Shown: positions 24,642 to 33,030, counted from the first letter of the stretch. The stretch: DNA of 64,000 nucleotides from Azoarcus sp. DD4 (GCF_006496635.1 NZ_CP022958.1:124001-188000), one strand, 5' to 3'. Translations and numbers: made by a program. The notes: a model not told the origin generated them from the sequence alone.

Positions 24642-24680
24642 AGTAAAACCCTTTAATCCGGGCGTCCTCGCCCGCGCGCG
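24642..24680 (+). promoter_or_regulatory. Late box 1 (upstream of lysis genes)
   Basis: AGTAAAACCCTTTAATCC at 24642-24659, followed by a hairpin-forming CGGGCG-TCCT-CGCCCG. The same 18-mer occurs at 33026 and, with one change, at 39355. TTTAAT inside it could serve as a -10. It lies 34 bases before the amidase ATG. It is probably a promoter activated by the phage Mor-type protein. Confidence 0.65.
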
Positions 24681-24692
24681 TAGCCTCGCATC

Positions 24693-25256
24693 ATGGCTAC
24701 GCGACAGATCTCCCTCATCGTCATCCACTGCTCGGCCACCCCCAATGGGCGGTGGACGCAGCTGGCGGATATCGACCACTGGCACCGCAGCGCCCCCCGT
24801 TTTTTCAAACGCGCCGCTGCGGCCCGCCAGCGTTTCAACCCCGATCTGACGTCGATCGGCTACCACTGGGTCATCGGCCTCAACGGCGCGCGCTTTTCCG
24901 GCCGCCACGTCGACGAAGTCGGCGCGCACGCCGCGCAGTGGAACACCCACTCCATCGGCATCTGCCTGATCGGCACCGACCGCTACACGCCCGACCAGTG
25001 GGCTGCGCTCGCCGACCAGGTGGCGCACCTCGCCAAGCTCTACAACGTGCCGCTGCAGTTCGCCGACATCCCCAGGGCGGGGCGCGGCGCGCGCGGCATC
25101 TGCGGCCACCGCGACCTCTCTCCGGACGGCAACGGCAACGGCATCGTCGAGCCCTTCGAATGGCTCAAGACCTGCCCCGGTTTTTCCGTGCGCGACTGGC
25201 TCGCGGGCGGCATGGTGCCGCTGGATGGCCATGTGCTGCGCCCGGTTGCGGATTGA
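24693..25256 (+). CDS. Endolysin: N-acetylmuramoyl-L-alanine amidase
   Basis: A 187-residue Amidase_2 (T7-lysozyme-like) zinc enzyme that cleaves the bond between MurNAc and L-Ala. Zinc ligands are His12 (LIVIHCSAT), His139 (CGHRDLSPD) and Cys161 (LKTCPGF); Lys159 and Tyr57 match the T7 catalytic residues. No signal peptide is present, so it needs the holin. It is the first gene after late box 1. Confidence 0.93.
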   Translation: MATRQISLIVIHCSATPNGRWTQLADIDHWHRSAPRFFKRAAAARQRFNPDLTSIGYHWVIGLNGARFSGRHVDEVGAHAAQWNTHSIGICLIGTDRYTPDQWAALADQVAHLAKLYNVPLQFADIPRAGRGARGICGHRDLSPDGNGNGIVEPFEWLKTCPGFSVRDWLAGGMVPLDGHVLRPVAD

Positions 25257-25260
25257 AACC

Positions 25261-25599
25261 ATGCCGATCAGCCGCGACCCCCTCGTTGAAGTGATCCGGG
25301 TCTGGGATGGCCTGGTGGGCGCCAGCGCGCGCCTGGGCGTCGTGGTTGTCACCTACGAGTATCGCGACGTCGTGGTGCTCTCGGCAGCGTCTGGCCCGCT
25401 CAGCCGGGCGGACATGCGAGAGATGGGCGCCGACTTGCTGGCTGCCGGCGTGCGCGTGGTGCGCGCCTGGCGCGCCAACGGCCACCGCATGCCCGGCGCC
25501 CGCCTGGTCGAAGTCGGCCGCCGACACTCCCTGTGGGAGATGGATCTGCCCGCCTTCATGGCGCGGGTGGCCCGCTCCCCCGCCGCGCGAGGCCACTGA
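25261..25599 (+). CDS. Phage protein in the lysis cluster, unknown function
   Basis: A 112-residue protein (MPISRDPLVEVIRVWDGLVG ... LPAFMARVARSPAARGH), soluble and alpha/beta in pattern. It is immediately downstream of the endolysin and coupled to the next gene (TGATG). No family recognised. Confidence 0.6.
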   Translation: MPISRDPLVEVIRVWDGLVGASARLGVVVVTYEYRDVVVLSAASGPLSRADMREMGADLLAAGVRVVRAWRANGHRMPGARLVEVGRRHSLWEMDLPAFMARVARSPAARGH

Positions 25600-25769
25600 T
25601 GCTGCGCACTGTACTGAGTCTCCTCCTTGGGGCCGTGCCCCAGGTTTGCCGGCTGCTGCCCTACGCGGCAGCGCCGGCTTCTTTCTACCCGACGGCCCGC
25701 CGCACTGGCGTGCGGGCCGCGAAGCGCCAGGCGCAGCGCCGCCGTAACCGCGCCCGGAGCAAGCGATGA
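25599..25769 (+). CDS. Small basic membrane protein
   Basis: A 56-residue protein: a hydrophobic N-terminal segment (MLRTVLSLLLGAVPQVCRLL) and a highly basic tail (RAAKRQAQRRRNRARSKR). It overlaps both neighbours. The topology would suit a holin or antiholin partner, but there is no family match. Confidence 0.5.
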   Translation: MLRTVLSLLLGAVPQVCRLLPYAAAPASFYPTARRTGVRAAKRQAQRRRNRARSKR

Positions 25770-25987
25770 CCGCCGCCGACACCCCCGAAATCACCTGCCG
25801 CAAGTGCTGGTGGAAGAGCCGCACGCTGTGGTTCAACGTCGTGTGCGCCGGCCTGATCGCCCTGGAGGCCGTCACCGGCCAGCTGCAGCCGCTGCTGCCA
25901 GCCAACGTGTATGCGCTGATGTGCGTGGTGCTGCCGGTTGGCAACGCCATGTTGCGGGTGGTCACCGCCCAGGGGCTGAAGCTGTGA
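25766..25987 (+). CDS. Holin candidate
   Basis: A 73-residue membrane protein with two hydrophobic stretches (LWFNVVCAGLIALEAV and VYALMCVVLPVGNAML) between a short charged N-terminus and a very short C-terminus. Size, spans and location between endolysin and spanin genes fit a holin. The sequence itself is not diagnostic. Start overlaps the previous stop (ATGA). Confidence 0.6.
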   Translation: MTAADTPEITCRKCWWKSRTLWFNVVCAGLIALEAVTGQLQPLLPANVYALMCVVLPVGNAMLRVVTAQGLKL

Positions 25988-26556
25988 GCCCCATCGCGCA
26001 ATACGCCGCCCAGTTCGGCCCGGTGCCGCGCTGGCTGGCGCTGGCCGCGCTCGTCGCGGCGGGCGCGGCTGCGGGCGGGTGGATCGTTGCCCAGGTGAAG
26101 AACAGCGAGCTCGCAGAGCTGCGCACCGAGCAGACCGAGCGCGTGACGAAGGCCGAACGCCTGGCGCGCGAGCGCCTGCAGGCCGCCCAGGCGCGCGGCG
26201 ACGAACTCACCGTGCGGCTGGCCGCCGCCAACGAATCCGCCGCCACCCTGCAGAAGGAACTCGACGATGCCCTCTCGAAAGTCACTACCGGCCGCCCTTG
26301 CCTTGGCGGCGCTGCTCTGCGCGTGCTCGACCGCGCCCCCGGCATCGCCGCCCCTCGAATGCCCGCGCCCGCCCGCGTCGCTCCTGCAGCGGATGCCGCC
26401 CACCCTGCCGCCCCTGCCGCGCAGCCCGCTGCTAGGGATGAAGGCGACGCTGCCACCGACACCGACGTCGCCCGCTGGGCCCTCCACGCCGCCGGCGAGT
26501 ACGGCGAGTGCACCCGCCGGCTCGGCGCCCTGATCGACTGGCACGACGAACGATGA
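25984..26556 (+). CDS. Rz-type inner-membrane spanin
   Basis: A 190-residue protein from GTG 25984 (GTGA overlap with the holin candidate). One N-terminal membrane anchor (WLALAALVAAGAAAGGWIVA) is followed by a periplasmic coiled coil (LAELRTEQTERVTKAERLAR, then EQLQAA-type heptads) and an Ala/Pro-rich region. That is the i-spanin layout. The last ~40 residues (DVARWALHAAGEYGECTRRL) are conserved in Rz proteins of Mu-like phages. It works with the outer-membrane lipoprotein nested in it. Confidence 0.82.
   Translation: MSPIAQYAAQFGPVPRWLALAALVAAGAAAGGWIVAQVKNSELAELRTEQTERVTKAERLARERLQAAQARGDELTVRLAAANESAATLQKELDDALSKVTTGRPCLGGAALRVLDRAPGIAAPRMPAPARVAPAADAAHPAAPAAQPAARDEGDAATDTDVARWALHAAGEYGECTRRLGALIDWHDER
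26267..26533 (+). CDS. Rz1-type outer-membrane spanin nested in Rz
   Basis: An 88-residue frame entirely inside the Rz gene, shifted by one base. It has a lipoprotein signal (MPSRKSLPAALALAALLCAC; candidate lipidated Cys18 or Cys20) and a very Pro-rich mature part, as in Rz1. Embedded o-spanin genes of this kind are well known, so this is read as a real second gene rather than a shadow frame. Confidence 0.8.
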   Translation: MPSRKSLPAALALAALLCACSTAPPASPPLECPRPPASLLQRMPPTLPPLPRSPLLGMKATLPPTPTSPAGPSTPPASTASAPAGSAP

Positions 26557-26939
26557 CGATACAGATCGAGCTGTGGGCGCTCATCACCTTCCTCGTCGGG
26601 CTGCTGGTGACCTTCCTGGCCGCGGCCTTTGCCGCCGGAAAGGTCTTGCTCGGCCAGGTGGAGAAGCGCCTGGACACCCGCTTCGAAGCGCAGGCGAGTG
26701 CCAGCAAGGTGCAGCAGGCGCACTGGGATACCCGATTCGCCGCGCTGGAGATTGCCAGCCGCGAAGAGTCCGCCCAGTGGCAGCGCGTGGAACGCGAGCT
26801 GCTCACGCTCAAGGCGGACTTGCCGGTCTTCTACGTCCGCCGCGAGGACTACGTGCGCAATCAGACGGTGATCGAGGCCAAGCTCGATGCGGTGGCGCTG
26901 AAGATCGAGAACATACAACTCAAGGGGATGAAATCGTGA
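26553..26939 (+). CDS. Membrane-anchored coiled-coil phage protein
   Basis: A 128-residue protein with an N-terminal membrane span (WALITFLVGLLVTFLAAAFA) and a long amphipathic coiled coil (QVEKRLDTRFEAQASASKVQ, then WDTRFAALEIASREE). Similar genes follow the spanins in BcepMu-like phages. Function unknown. Coupled to Rz (ATGA). Confidence 0.65.
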   Translation: MTIQIELWALITFLVGLLVTFLAAAFAAGKVLLGQVEKRLDTRFEAQASASKVQQAHWDTRFAALEIASREESAQWQRVERELLTLKADLPVFYVRREDYVRNQTVIEAKLDAVALKIENIQLKGMKS

Positions 26940-27247
26940 TCGACCACGCCAAGGTGCGCCGCGAGTCGCTGCGCTGGTATCTGCTGCTGGCGCTGTACAA
27001 CAGCCGGCCGGAAGACATGTGCGAAGAGCACCTGCAGATGATCGCCGCCGGCATCTTCCCGGACGCGACCCCTATCGAGGTGCGCCAGCAGCTGGACTAC
27101 CTGGCGGACCGCAAGCTGGTCGATGTCCGCAAGGAACCCTCCGGCCGGTGGTGGGCCGGGCTCACCCGCTACGGCCACGACATCGCCGAATACACCATCG
27201 ACTGCGAGCCGGGCATCGCCCGCCCGGTGAAGTACTGGGCGTCCTGA
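26936..27247 (+). CDS. VpaChn25_0724-type winged-helix phage protein
   Basis: A 103-residue protein from GTG 26936 (GTGA). The sequence RRESLRWYLLLALYNSRPED, then the helical DATPIEVRQQLDYLADRKLV and the wing-like VRKEPSGRWWAGLTRYGHDI, has winged-helix form. Genes of this family regularly precede the small terminase gene in Mu-like phages. Its role is unknown. Confidence 0.75.
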   Translation: MIDHAKVRRESLRWYLLLALYNSRPEDMCEEHLQMIAAGIFPDATPIEVRQQLDYLADRKLVDVRKEPSGRWWAGLTRYGHDIAEYTIDCEPGIARPVKYWAS

Positions 27248-27248
27248 C

Positions 27249-27788
27249 ATGGCCCGCAAGAGCAGCATCCAGCAGCTCGACCCGCGTCTGCGCGACGCGG
27301 TGGACGAGCTGATCCGCGAAGGGCGCTACACGCTGGACGACATCGTCGCCCACCTCGCCAAGCTCAACGGCGGCGAGGCGCCGGTCAGCCGCTCGGCCTT
27401 GGGCCGCTACGCCCAGCGCGCCGAGGAACAGATGCGCCGCTACCGCGAGGCCCGCGAGGTCGCCAAGGTGTGGGTCGACAAGTTCGAAAACGAGCCCGAC
27501 GGCGACGTGGCCCGCCTGCTGCCCGAAATGCTGCGCTCGGTCGCCTTCCAGACCCTAGGCAGCATGGGCGACCGCGAGGAATCGGCCGAGGCCCAGGAAG
27601 TGATGTTCCTGGCCAAGGCCATGAAGGACCTGGCCAGCGCCGACGTGCTCACCACCCAGCGCATTCTCAAGATCCGCGAGGAGACCGCGAAGAAGGCCGC
27701 CGTCGAGGCGGTGAAGACGGCCAAGGCGCAGGGGCTCTCCGACGAAGCGGCCGAGCTGATCCGGCAGAAGATTCTGGGGGTGGTGTGA
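27249..27788 (+). CDS. Terminase small subunit (DUF3486, Mu gp27-like)
   Basis: A 179-residue protein matching DUF3486. Features are an N-terminal helix-turn-helix region (LRDAVDELIREGRYTLDDIV, then GEAPVSRSALGRYAQRAEEQ) and a helical C-terminal part with conserved QRILKIREETAKKAA. It recognises the packaging site and recruits the large subunit. It lies upstream of the large terminase with two small genes between, an arrangement that differs from the usual direct juxtaposition. Confidence 0.85.
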   Translation: MARKSSIQQLDPRLRDAVDELIREGRYTLDDIVAHLAKLNGGEAPVSRSALGRYAQRAEEQMRRYREAREVAKVWVDKFENEPDGDVARLLPEMLRSVAFQTLGSMGDREESAEAQEVMFLAKAMKDLASADVLTTQRILKIREETAKKAAVEAVKTAKAQGLSDEAAELIRQKILGVV

Positions 27789-28096
27789 TGTCGACGGACG
27801 AGTTCCTGAAAGGCCTGAACTACGGGCAGCTGCAGTACGCGCGCCGGCGGTGCGATGAACTGATCCAGGCGAAGAACAAGGAGGCGAAGCGAAAGGTCTG
27901 GGTCGTCTCCGACACCGACATCAAATACAAGTACTTCCAGGAGGACGAGTACGTCTGTGCGGCGGAGTTTCTTCTGTCGTTGGCCCGCAAGAACGCCGAG
28001 GAGGGCGACATCGAAGACTTGGAATTGTCATCCGAATTCCTGATGAAGTCCGAGTGGGACGAAATGTTCCCGAACAACGAGCGCGGGGGCGTGTGA
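27788..28096 (+). CDS. Small acidic phage protein, unknown function
   Basis: A 102-residue protein (MSTDEFLKGLNYGQLQYARR ... SEWDEMFPNNERGGV), acidic towards the C-terminus. It sits between the two terminase genes and overlaps its neighbours (TGATG at both ends). Composition is less GC-rich than the terminase genes, suggesting later acquisition. No family recognised. Confidence 0.6.
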   Translation: MSTDEFLKGLNYGQLQYARRRCDELIQAKNKEAKRKVWVVSDTDIKYKYFQEDEYVCAAEFLLSLARKNAEEGDIEDLELSSEFLMKSEWDEMFPNNERGGV

Positions 28097-28473
28097 TGCA
28101 AGACGCTTTCACCCTGTTCGGCTTGCTCTGCGCATTCATCGTTGTTGCCGCTGTGCTGCTGATCGCAATGGCCGCCTATCGAGATAGCCAGGCTGCCGCG
28201 TACTACCGCGGCATCCGCGATCAGCTGGCAGATGCCGCGAATGACATCGCCGAGACGTACCGCGACGGCGAAGTCGTGTCTGCGCGCAGCGTCCGCATGA
28301 TGCTCCGGCAGATCTATGCCCGCCAGTCGCCAGAGGTCCGAGACATCAAGGCCAACGACTTCCACTTTATCGATCCCGAGGTGGCGCTGGCGCAGATCTG
28401 CTCCGCCCTCGAAAAGCAAGGCACTGCGCTGACCGACGACCAGATCATGTTGATCCGCGCTAGGGTGGGCTGA
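28096..28473 (+). CDS. Single-span membrane protein, unknown function
   Basis: A 125-residue protein with one N-terminal span (FTLFGLLCAFIVVAAVLLIA) and a cytoplasmic helical domain (RDQLADAANDIAETYRDGEV). It lies between small and large terminase genes, an odd place for a membrane protein; superinfection exclusion is one possibility (speculative). Confidence 0.6.
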   Translation: MQDAFTLFGLLCAFIVVAAVLLIAMAAYRDSQAAAYYRGIRDQLADAANDIAETYRDGEVVSARSVRMMLRQIYARQSPEVRDIKANDFHFIDPEVALAQICSALEKQGTALTDDQIMLIRARVG

Positions 28474-28474
28474 A

Positions 28475-30073
28475 TTGACTACCGCTGAGCGTCCGCCGCT
28501 CCCCGCCCCCGTCTCCGGCGCCGTCAGCCTCGCCATGGAACCGCGCGAGGCCCGCACCCCCATGGCGCTGCTGCCCTACCAGCAGCGCTGGTGCGCCGAC
28601 ACCACTCCGGTGAAGGTCATCGAGAAGAGCCGCCGTATCGGCCTCTCCTGGGGCGAGGCGGCCGACACCGCGCTGCTCGGCGCCTCCACCTCGGGCATGG
28701 ATAGCTGGTACATCGGCTACACCAAGGACATGGCGCTGGAGTTCATCCGTGACTGCGCGGACTGGGCGCGCTCCTACGGGCTGGCCGCAGGCGAGATCGA
28801 GGAAGGCGAAGAGGTCTTCATCGACGGCGAGGAGAAGCAAAGCATCCTCGCCTTCACCATCCGCTTCGCCAGCGGCTGGCGCATCACCGCGCTGTCGTCC
28901 AGCCCGCGCAACCTGCGAGGCAAGCAGGGGCGGGTGATCCTGGACGAAGCTGCCTTCCACACCGATCTGGCCGAGCTGCTCAAGGCGGCGATGGCGCTGC
29001 TGATCTGGGGCGGGCAGGTGCACATCATCTCCACCCACGACGGCGCCGAGAACCCGTTCAACGAGCTGTGCCAGGACATCCGCGCCGGCAAGGTGCCCTA
29101 CAGCCTGCACCGCGTCACCTTCGACGACGCGGTAGCCGATGGCCTGTACGAGCGGGTGTGCCTGCGTACCGGCAAGGAAGCCACCGAGGAAGGCAAGGCG
29201 GCCTGGGTGGCCGGCATCCGCGCCCAGTACCGCGACAACGCCGCCGAGGAACTGGACTGCATCCCCAAGAACTCGGGCGGCGCGTGGCTGAACCGCACGC
29301 TGATCGAGGCCCGCATGTACGACGCCCCCGTGCTGCGCTGGGCGCCGCCGGCCGACGACTTCGTGCTGTGGTCCGAAGAGCAGCGCACGGCCGAGATGCG
29401 CGCTTGGTTGGACGAGCACGCCGGCCCGCTGCTGGCCGAGCTGGACCCGCTGCTGGCCAGCGGCTTCGGCGAGGACTTCGGCCGCACGGGTGACCTTACG
29501 GTGATCTCGCCCTTCCAGATCCAGCGCGACCTGACCCGCCGCTTCCCCTTCCTGCTGGAGCTGCGCAACTGTCCCTTCGACCAGCAGCGCGAGGCGCTCT
29601 TCTACATCGGCGACCGCTTGCCGCGGCTGCGCGCCGGCAAGCTCGACGGCCGGGGTAACGGTCAGTACCTGGCCGAGAAGGCCATCCAGCGCTGGGGCGC
29701 CCAGCGCATCGAATGCGTGATGCTCAGCCAGACCTGGTACCGGGAAAACACCGCGCCGCTGAAAGCCGCTTTCGAGGACGGCACCATCCTGCTGCCGCGC
29801 GACGCCGACGTGCTCGATGACCTGCGCGCCTTCCAGGTGGTCAAGGGCGTGCCTCTCATCCCCGAAGGCCGCAGCAAGGGCGCCGACGGCGGCCAGCGCC
29901 ACGGCGACGCCGGCGTCTCCATCCTGCTGGCCTACGCCGCCAGCTGCGCCGAGGCCGAGCCGGCCGCCGGCGAGACGGTGGAGCCGGACGACAACACCTA
30001 CGCCGCGGAGCGGCCGCAATCCGGCGGCCTGCTGCGGCGGATCTTCGGCGGCGGGTTTCTGGGCCGCCGGTAA
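28475..30073 (+). CDS. Terminase large subunit
   Basis: A 532-residue packaging motor. The ATPase part has an adenine/Walker-like motif VIEKSRRIGLSWGEA (about 49-63) and Walker B RVILDE (153-158), followed by coupling motif IISTHDG. The nuclease domain begins around ASGFGEDFGRTGDLTVIS, with the first catalytic Asp, and includes HGDAGVSILLAYA near the end. The family is the Mu gp28/BcepMu type, which packages by headful with flanking host DNA. The start is TTG at 28475, two bases after the upstream stop. Confidence 0.92.
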   Translation: MTTAERPPLPAPVSGAVSLAMEPREARTPMALLPYQQRWCADTTPVKVIEKSRRIGLSWGEAADTALLGASTSGMDSWYIGYTKDMALEFIRDCADWARSYGLAAGEIEEGEEVFIDGEEKQSILAFTIRFASGWRITALSSSPRNLRGKQGRVILDEAAFHTDLAELLKAAMALLIWGGQVHIISTHDGAENPFNELCQDIRAGKVPYSLHRVTFDDAVADGLYERVCLRTGKEATEEGKAAWVAGIRAQYRDNAAEELDCIPKNSGGAWLNRTLIEARMYDAPVLRWAPPADDFVLWSEEQRTAEMRAWLDEHAGPLLAELDPLLASGFGEDFGRTGDLTVISPFQIQRDLTRRFPFLLELRNCPFDQQREALFYIGDRLPRLRAGKLDGRGNGQYLAEKAIQRWGAQRIECVMLSQTWYRENTAPLKAAFEDGTILLPRDADVLDDLRAFQVVKGVPLIPEGRSKGADGGQRHGDAGVSILLAYAASCAEAEPAAGETVEPDDNTYAAERPQSGGLLRRIFGGGFLGRR

Positions 30074-30087
30074 GCAAGAGGAGAAGG

Positions 30088-30348
30088 ATGATGAAGAAGG
30101 TGATGGTGTGTGGCGTGGATTGCCACCAGGGGGACGACGCCTGCAACGGCTATTGCACCGGCAAGGCGAGCGACCCGCCGGCCGCAACGGAGGCGCAGCA
30201 GATCGCCGCCGCGAAGGAGGCTGCTCATCGCGCGTTGGATGCGGCGGTGAAAGCCTGGTACGAGTACGCAGGGCTTTGCGAGGTGGGCGCGGAGCGCACT
30301 CGCGCATTTGACGTCTATGAGAACGTCCGTTGTGCCCGGCGTCTGTGA
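30088..30348 (+). CDS. Small Cys-containing phage protein
   Basis: An 86-residue protein (MMKKVMVCGVDCHQGDDACN, GYCTGKASDPPA, then a helical region). Four Cys in the first 24 residues suggest a metal site. A strong GAGGAGAAGG precedes the ATGATG start. No family recognised. Confidence 0.6.
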   Translation: MMKKVMVCGVDCHQGDDACNGYCTGKASDPPAATEAQQIAAAKEAAHRALDAAVKAWYEYAGLCEVGAERTRAFDVYENVRCARRL

Positions 30349-30423
30349 AATGACCAAACCCGAAATCCGGCCCGTAGCGCCCCTATCGCACCCCTGCCGG
30401 GCTGCGACGTACGGCGCACCGGG

Positions 30424-30460
30424 CGTTACCCGCCTTGTAACGCGCGTAACACGTGTTACG
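30424..30460. promoter_or_regulatory. Nested GTTAC palindromes upstream of the portal gene
   Basis: CGTTAC/GTAACG form an inverted repeat (30424-30429 and 30437-30442, 7-bp spacer), immediately followed by a perfect 16-bp palindrome CGTAACACGTGTTACG (30445-30460). It lies in a 137-bp gap between the Cys-protein gene and the portal gene. It is likely a protein-binding site. Confidence 0.55.
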
Positions 30461-30485
30461 AACCACGCCGATCAGTGAGCGACCC

Positions 30486-31964
30486 ATGGGTATCCGCGAA
30501 TTCCTCCACAAACTGAACCCATGGGCCGAACCGGCCGCGGTGGCCGGGCAGACGGTGCGCCTGGTCGAAGCCGCCGGCGCCACCGTCGACCCGGACGACG
30601 AGGACGGCTGGCGCCGCCTCTCCGGCGACGTGTCGCGCGACCTCTCGCCGCTCTCGCAAGACCGCATGCGCGAGACGGCGCTCTACCTGTGGGACGCGAA
30701 CCTGCTGGCCAACCGCATCATCGAGCTGCCGCTGGCCTACATGCTCGGCGAGGGGGTAGAGCTGAAGGCGGCGGACGAAGCCATGCAGCCCGTCATTACC
30801 CGCTTCTGGGACGACCCCATCAACCAGATGGACGTCAAGCTGCCCAAGAAGGTGCGCGAGCTGGCGCTGTTCGGCGAACAGTGCTGGCCGACCTTCGTGA
30901 ATGAGACGAGTGGCCACGTTCGCCTGGGCTACCTGGACCCGGCGCTGATCGCCACCGTGGTGGTCGATCCGGACAACCCGGAGCAGCCGATCGGGATTGT
31001 CACCGTCAAGGACAGGAAGGGCGTGGCGCGCCGGTACCGGGTGATCGTCAACGGGCCGGAAGGCGAACTCTTCACCCAGCGCACCCAGCAGATCCGCGAG
31101 ACCTTCGCCGACGGCGAGTGCTTCTTCTTCACCGTCAACGACCTCTCGGTAAGCCGCCGCGGCCGCAGCGACCTGCGCGCGCCGGCGGACTGGGTGGATG
31201 CCTACGACCAGTTCCTGTTCGGCGAGATCGAGCGCTACAACTTCCTGCGGGCCTTCGTGTGGGACGTGACGCTCACCAGCGCCGACGAGGCCAAGGTGAA
31301 AGAGAAGGCGCGTCAGATCAAGGCACCTAAGCCCGGCAGCGTGCGCGTGCACAACGAAACAGAGATCTGGAAGGCCGAGAGCCCGGACATCAAGGCCGGC
31401 GACACCGCCGAGGGCGCGCGGCTGTTCCGCAACCACGTGCTGGGCGGCGCCACCATTCCTGAACACTGGTTTGGCGGCGGGGGCGACGTCAATCGCGCCA
31501 CCGGCGACAGCATGGGCGAACCCACCTTCAAGACCTTCTCGCTTCGCCAGCGCTACCTGAAGCACATCCTGGAGGTGATGGGCCGCTACGTCATTCGCCA
31601 GAAGCTCAAGGCCGAAAGCGAGGGCGAACCCGACTGGGACGACGAGCGCCTCAAGGTCGAAGCCCGCTTCCCCGAGATGACCGCCCGCGACACCACCCGA
31701 TACGCCGCGGCGCTGGCCCAAGTGGTGACCGGCGCGGCGTTCGCCGTGGAGAAGCGCCTGATCACCGATGAAACCGCCGTCGCCCTGGTCGCCGCCATTG
31801 CCGGCCAGCTCGGCGTGGAGATCGACCCGGTCACGGAACTGGCCGCTGCCCGCAAGGCCGCGGCGAAGCGCGCCGAGGACGAAGCCGAAGACGACGCCTT
31901 CCCCGGCAGCGCCGACCCCGGCGCCGTCGCGCCGGAAGACGCCACCGAGCCGGCCGAAGCATGA
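30486..31964 (+). CDS. Portal protein (DUF935, Mu gp29-like)
   Basis: A 492-residue portal of the DUF935 family, the dodecameric ring for DNA entry and tail attachment. Typical stretches are ETALYLWDANLLANRIIELP, LALFGEQCWPTFVNETSGHV and GGATIPEHWFGGGGDVNRAT. The C-terminal ~40 residues are acidic. ATG 30486 begins MGIREFLHKLNPWA; a start 33 bases upstream would fall next to the palindromes. Confidence 0.88.
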   Translation: MGIREFLHKLNPWAEPAAVAGQTVRLVEAAGATVDPDDEDGWRRLSGDVSRDLSPLSQDRMRETALYLWDANLLANRIIELPLAYMLGEGVELKAADEAMQPVITRFWDDPINQMDVKLPKKVRELALFGEQCWPTFVNETSGHVRLGYLDPALIATVVVDPDNPEQPIGIVTVKDRKGVARRYRVIVNGPEGELFTQRTQQIRETFADGECFFFTVNDLSVSRRGRSDLRAPADWVDAYDQFLFGEIERYNFLRAFVWDVTLTSADEAKVKEKARQIKAPKPGSVRVHNETEIWKAESPDIKAGDTAEGARLFRNHVLGGATIPEHWFGGGGDVNRATGDSMGEPTFKTFSLRQRYLKHILEVMGRYVIRQKLKAESEGEPDWDDERLKVEARFPEMTARDTTRYAAALAQVVTGAAFAVEKRLITDETAVALVAAIAGQLGVEIDPVTELAAARKAAAKRAEDEAEDDAFPGSADPGAVAPEDATEPAEA

Positions 31965-32170
31965 TCCCCGACGCCTTGCCCTGCCCCTTCTGCGGCGGCG
32001 CCGCGACCGTCGAGGACGAGCCCTGGGTGTTCGGCGTGCGCATCGCCCGCGGCCTGTGCCTGGACTGCGGCGCCCACGGCAAGGAAGTGCAGTTCCGCCC
32101 CGGCCCTGACGACGGTGCCCGGGATGAAGCCCACTACGCCGCCGCCTGCGCCTGGAACACCCGCGCATGA
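31961..32170 (+). CDS. Lar-like restriction-alleviation protein
   Basis: A 69-residue zinc-ribbon protein. CPFCGGAATV at the N-terminus, CLDCGAHGKEV in the middle and the terminal ACAWNTRA are the signature of Lar-type restriction alleviation proteins. Lar of the Rac prophage modulates type I restriction. It overlaps the portal stop (ATGA) and the head-protein start. Placement inside the head operon is unusual for an anti-restriction gene. Confidence 0.75.
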   Translation: MIPDALPCPFCGGAATVEDEPWVFGVRIARGLCLDCGAHGKEVQFRPGPDDGARDEAHYAAACAWNTRA

Positions 32171-33030
32171 CCCCGACGCAAGCCGCGGTGGCCGCCCTCA
32201 AAGGCCGCACCGCGCTCATCAACGCCACCGGCGCCGAGCTGAAAAAGCTCCTCGAGGAGGCCGACCGCCAGATCCTCGTCATCCTGGCCGGCGCGCCCAG
32301 CGACTACCAGCAGTGGTACCTGCCCCAGCTGCGCGCCGCGATCGCCCGCGTGCTCGGCACGCTCGGCGCCGACGTCGCCGCCGCGGTGGATGTCGGCCAG
32401 GTGGAAGCGTGGCGCCTGGGCGCTGCGCTGGTGGATGACGTGGCCACCGCCGCCGGCCTGCGCCTGGTGCTGCCGACCATCGACGTGCAGCAGCTCACCG
32501 CCATGCGGTCCTTTCTCACCGAGAAGATGAAGGACGTAGCGGCGGACGCGCTCACCAGCATCAACAACCAGCTTGGCCTGGTGGTGATCGGCGCGCAGAC
32601 GCCTTTCGACGCCATGAAAGGCATTTCGAAGGTGCTGAAGGCCGACACCCTCAAGCGCGCCACCACCATCACCCGTACCGAACTCGCGCGCGCCTACTCC
32701 ACCGCCAACCAGATCCGCATGGAGCAGGCCGGCGCCGAAGTGCCCGGCCTGAAGAAGCGCTGGGTGAAGAGTGGCAAGCGCGAACCCCGCGTGACGCACA
32801 TGGCCATCCACGGCCAGGAACAGCCGGTGGACAAGCCCTTCGTGCTGGAAGGCGGCGCCGTGACGATGATGTACCCGCACGACCCGAAGGCGCCCGCCCG
32901 CCACACCATCAACTGCGGCTGCGTCGCGGTGCCGGTGGTGCCGGGGTGGAAGCGGACCGTCAAAGATCCGATCGAAGAGAACGACAAGGCCGAAGCTGCC
33001 CGCGCCCGCGCTGCGATCAAGAAAGAGTAA
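32167..33030 (+). CDS. Minor head protein (SPP1 gp7 / Mu gpF type)
   Basis: A 287-residue head morphogenesis protein. The conserved C-terminal fold has TLKRATTITRTELARAYSTA, then KKRWVKSGKREPRVTHMAIH and the final HTINCGCVAVPVVPGWKR with its Cys pair. It follows the portal, as expected. Its stop codon lies within late box 2. Confidence 0.85.
   Translation: MTPTQAAVAALKGRTALINATGAELKKLLEEADRQILVILAGAPSDYQQWYLPQLRAAIARVLGTLGADVAAAVDVGQVEAWRLGAALVDDVATAAGLRLVLPTIDVQQLTAMRSFLTEKMKDVAADALTSINNQLGLVVIGAQTPFDAMKGISKVLKADTLKRATTITRTELARAYSTANQIRMEQAGAEVPGLKKRWVKSGKREPRVTHMAIHGQEQPVDKPFVLEGGAVTMMYPHDPKAPARHTINCGCVAVPVVPGWKRTVKDPIEENDKAEAARARAAIKKE

Noticed and set aside
24642..24680. Late boxes considered as intrinsic terminators
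   Set aside because: The hairpins come after the conserved T-containing box rather than before a T-run, and all copies lie upstream of gene blocks.
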